NCBI GenBank assembly: GCA_933207985.1
Contig: OW240916.1
Coordinates: 78,852,364-78,916,363, forward strand
Length of the DNA stretch: 64,000 nucleotides
Source: Pelobates cultripes
Taxonomy: Eukaryota > Chordata > Amphibia > Anura > Pelobatidae
Reading direction: 5' to 3'
Shown here: one piece after another, positions 20,944 through 31,630 of the stretch
Layout: each line of letters starts with the position of its first letter
How positions within the stretch are numbered: the first letter of the stretch is position 1
Program-made: the position numbers and the translations under genes
Notes under the pieces: model-generated
What the model saw: only the letters and a program-made list of their open reading frames with translations
The model's database searches: none
What the model was told of the DNA's origin: nothing

Positions 20944-20961
20944 TGGTGCATTGGCCGGGAA
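20944..20961 (+). promoter_or_regulatory. Primer binding site, complementary to tRNA-Gly(GCC)
   Basis: TGGTGCATTGGCCGGGAA follows the LTR after two bases. It is complementary to the 3' end of vertebrate tRNA-Gly with anticodon GCC (acceptor stem, T arm start and CCA) over all 18 positions as I recall that tRNA. First-strand cDNA synthesis would start here. Confidence 0.8.
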
Positions 20962-22223
20962 GCTCATCGTTCAACGGTAGCTGAGAGGCAGAGGCGTGAG
21001 ACGGTCTATCTTTGCCCACGTTCTCTACGGCTGCACCCCTGAACTTCTGCGTGGACCTCCCTTCGTCTCGGCGCCACTGGTCTGTTGTCCAGGAGATCAT
21101 CGGCCTCTACGTAAGAAGTGCTGGGGTGTCCCCGTCGATGAGTGTGAACTCAGGTTCAGGAACGAGGAGGTAAGACAACTGCTGTTTTAGACGGCAGACC
21201 CACTAGGGGTATACCGATTGTGCGGTAGGCCCAAAAGGGGTTTAAATCTGTGTATGGAATCTGCCCCCTCTGTCGGAGGGAAGGAGCGAAGGCGCACCGC
21301 TCGATCGAACGCTCTTTAGTAAGACCGTTTGATCTGGTTAGTCAGGCGGGGTCCTGTGTAAATAGCCCTAGCCGGACACCGGTGTCTTGTCTAGACTAGC
21401 GTTCTAGGGTGTATATTACGTTCGCTAGGTCGGAGGGACCGGGAGACTAAGCGGCGCCTGTGTAAATTCGGTTCGCTAGCTCTCAACCTATCTTGGCTAA
21501 GTGGGAAGGCGTGTAAATTTGGAACCCACTAGACTTTTGATAGAGTAAATAGACTAGAAGGGCAATTTTGTAAATTTCGCCCTCTAGTTCGCTATATGTG
21601 GTGTTTGGGCAGTGTGGCTAACCAAAACGGGTGTATATAGTTTTAGGTAGTCCATTCAAGGTACTGGCCAATAGTTTAGTTGGGATTGTAAATGTGTTAA
21701 AGATTGTTAGTAAAGTGTATATCTTGTTAGATAGCGCGAGCTCAGCCGTCTAGCGAGAGTGTTAATAGTGTGTTGCTGTATCATAGTGCACGGTACCATA
21801 ACCCTGTATATTTACTGACACTGTATATAAGTACTAATCATTGTCGTCTATTGCATGTTTAACACCGTAACCACTAATAATTGTATTGTGACCTTAAATT
21901 GTGCTTTGACCTATGCTAACCGTACTGTAACCGATACTAGTAAAAGACGATGTTACTGGGGTGTGTTATAGACGGGTAATTCATATATAGAGAATTATAG
22001 CGTGGGTGACTGTATAGTTTCGCCAAAGGGCATAATATTGATTATTTAGTGACTGGTGTAACAGCTGTGTGTGTACGGGAATTCCCTGAGTGATTATTGT
22101 GTTATTGTGTACGTTTCACTCGGTAACTGTACCACGTGGTGCTGTTGCCAGAGGAAACGGGTGTGACTGTTGAATAAGAACGCGTGCATAGTATTCGTTG
22201 TCAACGACGTTCCATTGATAAGT
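20962..22223 (+). other. ERV untranslated leader, about 1.26 kb
   Basis: Unusually long stretch between primer binding site and gag ATG. No coding domain recognised; short open frames are present but unsupported. It would be expected to contain the packaging signal and the env splice donor, neither of which I can pin down. The 21420-21600 region has several GTGTAAATTT-type repeated words. Confidence 0.6.
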
Positions 22224-24133
22224 ATGGGCGCGTCAGAGTCAACGATTTCGGATCCCTTAGGTTGTATGGTAAAGAATTTTAAAAAGGGATTCAAAACATG
22301 TGATTTTGGGGTTAAAATGTCTCCTGTACGTTTGGTCACTTTGTGCACTAGGGAGTGGCCTATTTTGGTTGCGGCATGGCCGCCGCGTGGCAGTTTGGAT
22401 CCAACCCTGGTACAGCGTGTACACGTGGCTGTATCAGGTAGGCCTGAACTTTACGGACAGTTTCCATACATTGATTGTTGGGGGCAGGCCGTAAACGACT
22501 CGCCAAAATGGATCCGGATATGCCACGAGGAGCAATGTCGCCTCATGGTGGCCAGGACTTGTTTGTCCACTAGGACTGGTGTTAGGCCCATTTTGGACAC
22601 GCCCCCTGAGTCCGAGATCCCTTTGCCGCCTCCTTACTTTCCTTTAAGAGGAAGTGACGCGAATGCAGGAAGCTCTGCACCCCTTCCCCTATTGCCCCCA
22701 TCCACTTCCGCTTCCTCCTCCAGTACAGAATCCACCCCCCCTCGTATTAAAACTCCCCTTCCGGAACCAGGACCAACCCCCATTAGATTTGAATATCCTG
22801 ATTTGGCGCCACTTCAAACTTCCGGTCAAGCTTCTTCTAGCTCGGCTCGGAGTATACTATTCACTAACTTTTCCCAAAATCAAGTTCCCACATCCTCATG
22901 CCCTATTACCTCTCGACCGGAACCTTTAACTGACGCCCCTCCACGTAGCCCCATACTAACCCGACAACTGACCGGTACCCAACAATTAAAACATTATCAG
23001 ATGCCTCTTCGTCTGAATCCTGGGTCAGCCTATATCGATGCCGCAGGTCAAATGGCACATGCTGACCCAGTTTTCGTATATGTCCCGTTCACGACTACCG
23101 ATCTCTTGAATTGGAAGACCCACAATTCCTCGTACACTGAGAAACCACAAGCTATGACCGATCTGTTCACCTCGATAGTTCAGACACATAACCCGACATG
23201 GGCTGATTGCCAGCAGTTATTAATGACATTGTTCAATAATGAGGAAAGGACAAGGATTAACCAAGCGGCCATTAAGGCGCTAGAGGAGAGAGCCCGTGCT
23301 TTAAATCAAGCCAATCCGGCAGCATGGGCCGCAACACATTACCCTAACACCGATCCTGACTGGAATGTAAATGGCGCAGATATGGCTCAACTTAAAGCCT
23401 ATAGAGATGCTATAATTGCTGGCATGAAAGCCGGAGGGAAGAAAGCTATTAACATGTCGAAGACAGTTGAGGTGATTCAGAAAAGTGATGAAGCGCCCAG
23501 TGTCTTTATGACCGATTATTGGAGGCATACCGCTTGTATACCCCCTTTAATCCGGAAGACGCTGATAATTCCCGAATGGTAAACTCCGCCTTTGTCAGCC
23601 AAGCTTACGGAGATATTAAGCGCAAGCTACAGAAATTAGAAGGGTTTGCAGGTATGTCTATCACCCAACTAATGGAGGTAGCGAACAAAGTATATATGAA
23701 TAGGGAAACAGAAAGTAAGAAAGAGGAAGAGCGCAAGATGCGTAGAAAGGCAGATATGCTAGCGGTAGCGATCGCAGGCGTAGATAGACGGGGCCCAGAT
23801 AGAGGCGATGGTAGATGGAATAGGGAGCCTTTGAGTAGGAATCAGTGCGCGTACTGTAAGGAAGAAGGGCATTGGAGGAACGAGTGTCCGCAAAGAGAGC
23901 AGTATGAGAGAGACTTACCCAGGGCAGGTTACGGAAACTTTAGAGGCAGAGCGAGAGGTAGAGGAGGCCCCGGAGGGAGTAATGGTAATAGAGGGAGTAA
24001 TGGTAATAGAGGGAGTAATGGGAACAGAGGAAGTGTAAGGGAAGATAGGTACTATCCAGCAGCGCAAAGGTCCCGCGATAGAGAAGGTAGGGACTTTGTG
24101 GGATTGGCTGACACGGTCATGGAGGACTATTGA
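22224..24133 (+). pseudogene. gag: ERV gag, one frameshift
   Basis: Structural polyprotein of the provirus. The ATG at 22224 is chosen over an in-frame upstream ATG (22170) because it gives M-G-A-S-E-S, an N-myristoylation signal as in matrix proteins. Next come a Pro-rich region with a P-P-P-Y late-domain motif (22626-22637, residues about 135-138), a capsid region ending in the N-P-T-W-A-D-C-Q-Q-L type motif (about 23195-23225), and a nucleocapsid with one CCHC knuckle (C-x2-C-x4-H-x4-C, about 23849-23890). The tail has three perfect hexapeptide repeats G-S-N-G-N-R (23974-24030) within an Arg/Gly-rich segment. A single-base frameshift near 23515 splits the capsid. The frame ends at TGA 24131-24133, in frame with pol. 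Confidence 0.88.
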
Positions 24134-24196
24134 TACCGACCGGGCTCCATCCCCCTTGGTCGAGTGGAGCCTATGGTCGATGTATCAATAGGGGGA
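24131..24196 (+). promoter_or_regulatory. Gag-Pol readthrough signal: in-frame UGA plus H-type pseudoknot
   Basis: The gag stop TGA (24131-24133) is followed in the same frame by pol. Nine bases later a perfect 7-bp stem forms between GGCTCCA (24143-24149) and TGGAGCC (24165-24171). The loop contains CCCCC (24151-24155), which can pair with GGGGG at 24191-24195, making a second stem separated by a 19-base loop. Gammaretroviruses use stop-codon readthrough with an 8-base spacer and a pseudoknot at this place; here the stop is UGA rather than the more familiar UAG. Pairing is seen by eye and was not tested with folding software. Confidence 0.78.
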
Positions 24197-25605
24197 AAAA
24201 GGAGTGCGTTCATGATCGACACTGGTGCTGAACATTCGGTGGTGACTAATCAAGTTGCTCCTCCATCTGGAAGAACTATTACTGTAATAGGAGCAACTGG
24301 AAGAAGTGCTGAAAAACCGGTTCTTAAAAGTCGACTCTGTACATTGGGAGGCCACGTAGTAAAACATCAATTCCTTTATATGCCTGAGTGTCCAGTCCAA
24401 TTGCTGGGACGTGATATGCTATCCAAATTACAAGCGCAGATTACGTTCCTACCAAATGGAACAACATCCTTAAAGTTTAATGGACCCTCAGGTATTATGA
24501 CATTGTCCGTACCAAAGGAAGAAGAGTGGCGACTTTATACAGTGTTGACTAGCCAAAACCCGAGGAGTGATGAATCCTTATTTAACATACCAGGAGTTTG
24601 GGCAGAGAACAACCCACCAGGACTGGCCCGCAATATTCCACCTATTAAAATCGAACTAAAACTTGGGGTTTATCCAGTAAGCCTGAGACAATATCATATT
24701 CCGCAGAAGGCTAAGAAGAACATCCAATCTTATCTGGATAAGTTCATACGGTATGGTATCCTAAAATTCTGTACTTCCCCCTGGAACACCCCATTGCTGC
24801 CTGTTCAAAAGCCCGGTACAGATGAGTATCGACCTGTGCAGGACTTGAGAGCAGTCAATGATGCGGTTGTTAGTATACATCCAGTCGTGCCCAATCCATA
24901 TAACCTGCTTGCTTTAATTCCGGGCGGGGCTACTTACTTTACAGTCTTAGATCTCAAAGATGCCTTCTTTTGCCTCCGAATTGCCGCAGAAAGCCAATGT
25001 ATCTTCGCTTTCCAATGGGAAAATGCTGTAACGGGCTCGAAACGCCAAATGACCTGGACAAGATTGCCCCAGGGGTTTAAAAATTCACCTACCCTATTTG
25101 GTTCAGCTCTAAGTCAAGATCTACTAGATTTCGAGTCTATCCCAGGAGAGTGTGTATTATTACAATATGTAGATGACTTGTTGATAGCAGCAGTTACAAA
25201 GGAAGTATGTCAGCAAGCAACGCACGATCTACTACACATTCTCTGGAAGGCAGGATACAAGGTGTCAAGAAGGAAGGCTCAGTTGTGTTTGCCAACTGTC
25301 AAATATCTGGGATTCCATATCTCTGAAGGTCAAAGAATTATGGGGCCAGAGAGAAAAGAAGCTGTGTGCCAAATACCGATACCCAGGAATAGAAGACAAG
25401 TGCGAGAATTCTTGGGGGCAGCAGGCTTCTGTAGGATATGGATTCCCAGCTACGCGACACTGGCAAAACCTCTGTATGCAGCTATCAAAGGTACAGAGCA
25501 CGACCCCTTCTTATGGACTCAAGAACAGCAAACGGCATTCGAAGATGTGAAGAGGGCTTTGATGAGTGCCCCAGCATTAGGTCTACCTGACCACACACGC
25601 CATTC
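24134..25605 (+). pseudogene. pol: ERV pro-pol, protease and reverse transcriptase
   Basis: First half of Pol, read in the gag frame after the UGA, with no initiation codon of its own required. The aspartic protease has its active site F-M-I-D-T-G-A (D-T-G at 24218-24226) and a C-terminal L-L-G-R-D. The RT follows from about residue 150: L-D-L-K-D-A-F (about 24947-24967), L-P-Q-G-F-K-N-S-P, and the catalytic Y-V-D-D at 25166-25177, all intact. The thumb continues to about 25600, where a one-frame shift occurs; the next segment continues in another frame. Before that shift the frame is open for about 490 codons. Confidence 0.9.
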
Positions 25606-27360
25606 TACCTGTATGTACATGAGCAAAGAAGAATGGCTGTGGGAGTATTGACACAGTACTTGGGATCATGGCAAAGACCTGTTGCCTACATGTCTAAGCA
25701 ACTGGATGCAGTGGCCAGCGGACTTCCACCTTGTCTAAGAGCTGTAGCTGCAGCCGCCCTGCTAGTAGCTGAAGCCGATAAACTCACTCTGGGTCAAGAA
25801 CTTTATGTACGAGTTCCACATGCAGTACAGACGTTGTTGGATTACAAAGGAAATCATTGGTTTAGTAACAGCCGTATGACCAAGTATCAAGCAATGTTGT
25901 GTGAAAACCCAAGAGTGCATTTAGAGACTGTAAATACCTTAAATCCAGCTACCCTTTTGCCACAACCTACTGAAAGTCAACATGATTGTTTGGAAGTAAT
26001 GGATGAAGTATTTTCAAGTAGACCAGATCTTCGTGATTTTCCCATCCAGAACCCTGATGTTCAATATTACACCGACGGCAGTAGTTATGTAAAAGAAGGG
26101 ATCCGCTATGCAGGATATGCAGTAACAACGATAGACAAGGTGATAGAAGCTCGGCCACTGGCAAAAGGAACATCAGCACAAAAGGCAGAATTGATAGCAC
26201 TGACACGAGCGTTACAATTGGCTGAAGGTTTAAGAGTGAACATCTACACGGACTCCAAGTATGCGTTTTTAACCACTCATGCCCACGGAGCTTTGTATAA
26301 AGAAAGAGGACTATTGAATTCAGAAGGCAAAGAAATCAAATACGCAGCTGAGATCCTACAACTATTGGAAGCAGTGTGGGAGCCGAAAGAAGTCGGTATT
26401 ATACATTGTCGGGCGCATCTGAGAGGAGATGGTGATGTAACCAAAGGGAATCGGATGGCAGATAGTGCAGCTAAGCGTGCTGCTGAATCAGGAAGACAGG
26501 AATATGTGGGGTATATAGCTGCTCTTATACCAACTCCACTGTCTCAATGGACTCCAATTTATACAGCTCAAGAAGAGGAGTGGTTAAGGACTGAACCTGG
26601 AAAGTATTTGGAGAACAAATGGTATCAGTTAGAAGATGGAAGAATAGTTATTCCAGCATCACTAGCGGTAGAAATTGTCCAAAACTATCATAACGGGACA
26701 CATTCTGGGAGAGACAGTACAGAAGAATCTCTCAGAAAACATTTCTACATACCAAGATTGTCCAACTTGACTCAGGCCATTGTACGTAGATGTGTAACGT
26801 GTGCTAAAAATAATGCAAGACAAGGACCAGTAAAGCCACCAGGAGTCCAGTTTATGGGGGGACTTCCCATGTCCGATTTACAAATTGACTATACAGTGAT
26901 GCCTAAATCGGGTGGACATCGCTACCTGCTGGTAGTGGTGTGCACCTATTCAGGCTGGGTAGAAGCATGTCCTACTCGTACAGAGAAAGCAGGAGAAGTC
27001 GTGAGATTCCTGCTACGAGAAATAATACCCCGATATGGACTACCCTGCTCTATAGGATCGGACAATGGTCCAGCTTTTGTTCATCAGTGCCTACAACAAT
27101 TGACTCATATGCTTGGTATAAAGTGGAGGCTTCATACGGCATATAGACCCCAGAGTTCTGGTAAGGTAGAGAGAATGAATAGAACTATTAAGAATCAGTT
27201 GGCTAAAATGTGTCAGGAAACCCAACTTAAGTGGAACGTTCTCTTGCCCATAGCTCTATTGCGAATCCGTAGTACACCTACCAGAAGGATGGGCCTCTCT
27301 CCTTTTGAAATCATGTACGGGCGACCACCTCCCGTGCTTGGTAACTTAAGGGGGATTTGA
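25606..27360 (+). pseudogene. pol: ERV pol, RT connection, RNase H and integrase
   Basis: Second half of Pol in the shifted frame. RNase H is visible as Y-Y-T-D-G-S-S (about 26068), an A-Q-K-A-E-L helix, Y-T-D-S-K-Y and N-R-M-A-D, supplying the acidic active-site residues. Integrase follows: an H-H-C-C zinc domain (H near 26690, H near 26703, C-V-T-C near 26794), then D (Q-I-D-Y), D (S-D-N-G-P-A-F, about 27058) and E (G-K-V-E-R-M, about 27160) of the DDE core. All catalytic residues seem present. The frame stops at TGA 27358 after a shift in a run of G, just past the core. Confidence 0.9.
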
Positions 27361-27715
27361 GTCAGTTGGGAGAAGGAATTACCCGGCAGCAGGTTGTAGA
27401 GTTGGGTAAGACTATGGAGGAGGTACAGAAATGGGTACAAGATAGATTACCTGTGAATATTTATCCCCAATTCATAGTTACCACCCAGGCGACCAAGTGT
27501 GGATTAAAGAGTGGAATAATGTGCCGTTAGGGCCCAAGTGGAGAGGTCCTTATGTTGTTCTTCTGTCTACCCCTACAGCGATAAAAGTAGCCGAAGTGGC
27601 TCCGTGGATACATCACTCCAGGGTTAAACCAGCAGCAGCCGATTCCTGGCAAGTTACAGCAAATCCAGAGAATCCCTGCAAGATCCGGTTAAAACGCATG
27701 ACTCAGTCGGAGTGA
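27361..27715 (+). pseudogene. pol: ERV integrase C-terminal domain remnant
   Basis: Continuation of integrase after the 27350 frameshift, with another shift near 27470. From 27497 the frame reads V-W-I-K-E-W-N, then W-R-G-P-Y-V-V and W-I-H-H-S-R-V-K-P, the DNA-binding C-terminal pattern of gammaretrovirus-type integrases. Ends TGA 27713-27715, about 180 bp before env. Confidence 0.8.
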
Positions 27716-27894
27716 CGAGGAACCTTGTAGATTACAAATTTTATTGTTTCAGAGACTTGGTAAGTGAGTGAGAAGGCCATAATAAAGCCTGTCCACTCAC
27801 CAACGAGTGTATAAGTCAGGGAAAGTCTTGAGGGGACCCCTGTGAAGACGAGTAGAACTCCATTCCCTGCAGTCCTTACATCCTGGAAGCTGAG

Positions 27895-29765
27895 GTGCCT
27901 TCGCACGGACGAAGACTGAGGATGACGATGAAAGATGTATTTTTAATAATGTTTATTTATGTGTATTTTTATATTCAGGAAGGTAGAGGTACCAACACTC
28001 CTAGCTGTGAGGTATGCATTAAGACTACAAGAACAGGTAAACATATATCCCAGACCCTAATTTGGCATTCGCAATATGAGTGTAAAGGAGATGTATCAAG
28101 ATGTAGATACTTAAATATAGAATATAGTGTGTGTCATTTAGGAGTAGGAGAACCTAAGTGCTTCAGTCCTGAGTATCAACCCTGTACAATTTGGTTGACT
28201 CTCAGAAATGGAGATTCTCAGGGGACCCTAATTAATAAGACGGTATTAAAATCTGTATATTCTTCAGGTGCTCTGCTATTTGATGCGTGTAAAGCAATAT
28301 CAAGTGGTAGAAAGCCGTGGAATGTATGTGGGGATCTTAGATGGGAGAGGACGTATGGGTCTAACGATAAATATATTTGTTCCAGTAGTAAAAATAAATA
28401 TGTAAGTCCAAGATGCCCAAATAGAGATTATAACTTCTGCCCATATTGGTCTTGTGTGGGGTGGGCGACTTGGGGACAGACAGCAGACAAGGACATGATT
28501 GTGACTAAGTTGCCTACTAATCCATATTGTAAGTCTATGGAATGCAATCCAATCCATATACTTATAAATAACCCTGACAAGTTCTTAGATAAATATGGTA
28601 ATTTATTTGGGTTTCAAATATATGGGACGGGTTTAGACCCTGGGACAATATTGTTTATAGGGATAGAGTCTGATACGGTAACCTCCCAAACTCATCAAGT
28701 ATACCATTCCTTTTATGAAGAGATGAGCATAGATAATAAGATCCCCATAATGCTAAAAACTTGTTCATTGATTTAGCCGAGAGTATTGCCGGTAGTCTTA
28801 ATGTTACCAACTGCTATGTGTGTGGAGGTACTAACATGGGAGACCAATGGCCTTGGGAAGCAAAGGAGGTAATGTCCGGTTCTGAGGCAGTTGACCAATT
28901 AATATCTACACAAGCCGACTATCATATGAGTGTTAGAGGTAAATCTGAGTGGAGATTGAAGACCTCCATCATAGGTTATGTTTGCATAGCGAGGAAAGGA
29001 ATGATGTATAATACTTCTGTAGGAGAATTAACTTGTCTAGGGCAAAAAGCTTATGATGATGATACAAAGAATACAACTTGGTGGTCGGCTTCAAATGTCT
29101 CAGAACCATCTAACCCGTTTGCAGGATATGCCAATTTAAAGGACGTATGGTTTGATCTATCCATCACATCTAACTGGAGAGCCCCAGCGAATTTGTACTG
29201 GATCTGTGGTAAGAAGGCCTATTCGGAGTTACCACAGGACTGGGAAGGGGCATGTGTGTTGGGTATGTTAAAACCATCCTTCTTCTTGCTGCCTATTGAA
29301 ACAGGTGAGACTTTAGGTGTTAAAGTGTATGATGTGAATCATAGGAAGAAAAGGGGACCCATAGAGATAGGTGCCTGGGAAGATAATGAATGGCCTCCCC
29401 AGCGTATTATAGATTATTATGGGCCAGCCACGTGGGCAGAGGATGGTACCTTTGGTTATAGAACCTCTATTTATATGCTCAACCGCATTATAAGGTTACA
29501 GGCGGTGGTTGAGATCATTACTAACGAGACATCACAAGCGCTCAATCTTCTAGCGAAGCATAATACCAGGATGAGGACAGCAGTTTACCAAAATAGATTA
29601 GCCTTGGATTATCTTTTGGCAGTAGAGGGGGGTGTATGTGGGAAGTTTAACCTGAGCAATTGCTGTCTTCAAATAGATGACGAAGGGCAAGCAATAGCTG
29701 AGCTTACTAGCCATATGGTTAAACTAGCGCATGTGTCTACTCAGGTATGGAAAGGGTACAATCCA
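27895..29765 (+). pseudogene. env: ERV env, SU and partial TM, one frameshift, truncated by gap
   Basis: Envelope precursor. A hydrophobic signal peptide follows the start (about residues 12-28). SU is Cys-rich; after a one-base frameshift near 28750 it has C-Y-V-C-G-G (about 28817), the C-x-x-C motif that in class I envelopes pairs covalently with TM. A furin-type R-K-K-R lies at 29343-29354. TM has a heptad-rich segment, the region N-R-L-A-L-D-Y-L-L (about 29597) in the position of the immunosuppressive-like domain, and the disulphide motif C-G-K-F-N-L-S-N-C-C, which has seven rather than six residues between first and second Cys. The sequence just after the cleavage site is polar and Trp-rich, with no obvious hydrophobic fusion peptide. 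The membrane anchor and tail are lost at the gap. Confidence 0.85.
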
Positions 29766-29865
29766 NNNNNNNNNNNNNNNNNNNNNNNNNNNNNNNNNNN
29801 NNNNNNNNNNNNNNNNNNNNNNNNNNNNNNNNNNNNNNNNNNNNNNNNNNNNNNNNNNNNNNNNN
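29766..29865. other. Assembly gap (100 N)
   Basis: A second 100-base N placeholder. It separates the truncated ERV env from the 5' region of an L1. The missing env end, 3' LTR and L1 5' UTR may all lie here, or the join may be wrong. Confidence 0.99.
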
Positions 29866-29915
29866 ACACCAAGATACCGCAATGACGCCATGGCACAACG
29901 CTCCACAAAAAAAAG

Positions 29916-30844
29916 GTGAGAGAAACACCTTCACTGCAAGTTGCAGCTATGGCCTCACCACCACGCCGCACACAAGATGGCGCCGACGGAACAGGCTCAC
30001 CAGCCTCAAGCTCTGGCAGGAGTGATTTCACCTCCATCTCACACAGAGAAATTCCAGCCACTGAATCAGCAATACAAAAAATGCTGAATGGCCTACAGAC
30101 ATCCCTACAGGCAGATTTTGCCAAATTGGCTAGAGAAATAAGAGCAGATGTTAAAGCGCTGGGGGACAGAATGGATTACCTCGAAAACAAAACTGAAGAG
30201 CTCATTACTGCACATAACAACGTGGCTACAGCCTATGAAAATATGGAAGCCAAACTATCCTCTATTGTCACTAAACTTGCCGACCATGAGGATAGAGACC
30301 GGCGAAATAACGTACGCCTACACGGAATCCCAATGACCTGAGTAAATATGTCACAACACTTTTCCATCTTCTGGTACCTGATCTCCCAGACTCAGCATTG
30401 ATACTGGACAGAACTCACAGACTACCAAGACCCAGACATCTCCCAACATCGTCAACAAGAGACACCATAACAAGAATTCACTACTACACTACTAAGGCAG
30501 CTATAATTTCCGCCTCTAGGAAACATCCTAACCTGCCAGAGGCATATAGCAAAATCCAGCTATATACCGACCTCTCCACAACCACGCTCAATGCACGAAG
30601 AAGCTTTATACCTATAACCACAGCTCTGAGAGCGGCAGACATGCCCTACAAGTGGGGTTTCCCGACACGTCTTATAATTAGAAGAAAGGGAATAGAAAAG
30701 CATCTTCTCAACCCGGAAGACGGAAAAAAGGCCCTGGCGGAATGGAACATACCGATGACAGACACAGCGGACATTGCAAGATCGCCAGCGGCGGTACAGA
30801 TGAAGGTGACCTCCGACTGGGAAACGCAAGCTACAGATAAGTGA
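29916..30844 (+). pseudogene. L1 copy B ORF1, broken
   Basis: Two open segments (29916-30341 and 30398-30844) encode an ORF1 protein like that at 6076-7032. The first has a Ser-rich N-terminus, a coiled coil with M-D-Y-L-E-N-K-T-E-E-L, and D-R-R-N-N-V-R-L-H-G-I-P, the RRM entry. The second holds the rest of the RRM (D-R-T-H-R-L-P-R-P) and the C-terminal domain with K-W-G-F-P-T-R-L and R-R-K-G. A stop and frame change near 30340 separate them. The C-terminal part is diverged from copy A, indicating a different L1 lineage. Confidence 0.85.
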
Positions 30845-31630
30845 CTTTCCTACACAAGGTCCTCTGGGCCAGTTGCTGAAATTCCCAATACAACCTTATG
30901 AGGGTAGAAACATCAGACAGCTAAATGACTGTCTACACACTAACATATAGACATCCGACCTGGGACATACACCATCAACACTTGACCAGACAGATATCAC
31001 GAAAGTATGCCCACCAACGGCCACCGACTTAAGTTCAACTGTAAGCTTACTCACTGACTTTAATCACCCGCATAAAAAAAAAACATACTCACTGACGAGA
31101 CATAATTACTAGACATAGCTGCCATAATTGGACAACCGTAAATTTACCAAAAACAAACCAAAACGAAAATAACAGTTACACTAAGGTCATGAGAAACACC
31201 TCTCTCCCCCTGTCACCCTCACTTGCAGTCAAAAATTAAGAACAACACCCAAAATTAGCCCTCATCTGGAAAACAAGGTTACTAACGCTCCCAGACTCTC
31301 ATTAGACTACAGCAAGAACAGCAATACGTTTCCATTTTTGCTACACATTACTTTGTTTGCAGATACAACATATACATACACGGCTTGTGGTTCAGGAGCA
31401 CGATGGATACCAACAGGAACTATAGGCTGTGCAACAACAAAAAAATAAAAAAATAAGAGGGTATTGACAATATCCTGGAACGTATCATGCATACACTAGC
31501 CCACACCAAAAGATCACACCGAAATCAACACACTTCCTAAGACGGTAGACCTCTCCCTAAAGAAAAGGGACTCTCCACCCCACAAGAGGGCTTCGATGCC
31601 CAACAAATACAAGGACAATTAGGTCTCAAG
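30845..31630 (+). other. L1 copy B, decayed ORF2 start, no readable gene
   Basis: The N-terminal half of the ORF2 endonuclease should lie here, but I find only fragments without an extended frame. AT- and CA-rich. Confidence 0.5.

Larger units (their letters stand above)
20506..29765 (+). mobile_element. Class I (gamma/epsilon-like) endogenous retrovirus, 5' LTR to partial env
   Basis: Plus-strand provirus with 5' LTR, primer binding site, long leader, gag, pro-pol and env in the usual order. Gag and Pol share one frame separated by UGA, the gag nucleocapsid has one CCHC knuckle, there is a single YVDD RT and a gamma-type integrase C-terminus, and Env has a C-x-x-C in SU and a Cys-Cys motif in TM. 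These point to class I. It is inactive: frameshifts occur near 23515 (gag), 25600, 27350 and 27470 (pol) and 28750 (env). The 3' part of env and the 3' LTR are lost at the N gap; no second LTR copy was found in the window, so a target duplication cannot be checked. Confidence 0.9.

Noticed and set aside
20944..20961. Possible tRNA-Gly gene or fragment
   Set aside because: Only 18 bases match the complement of the tRNA 3' end, directly after an LTR; this is a primer binding site.
29741..30124. ORFs running through the N gap at 29766
   Set aside because: They contain unknown bases and join ERV to L1 sequence; not real frames.
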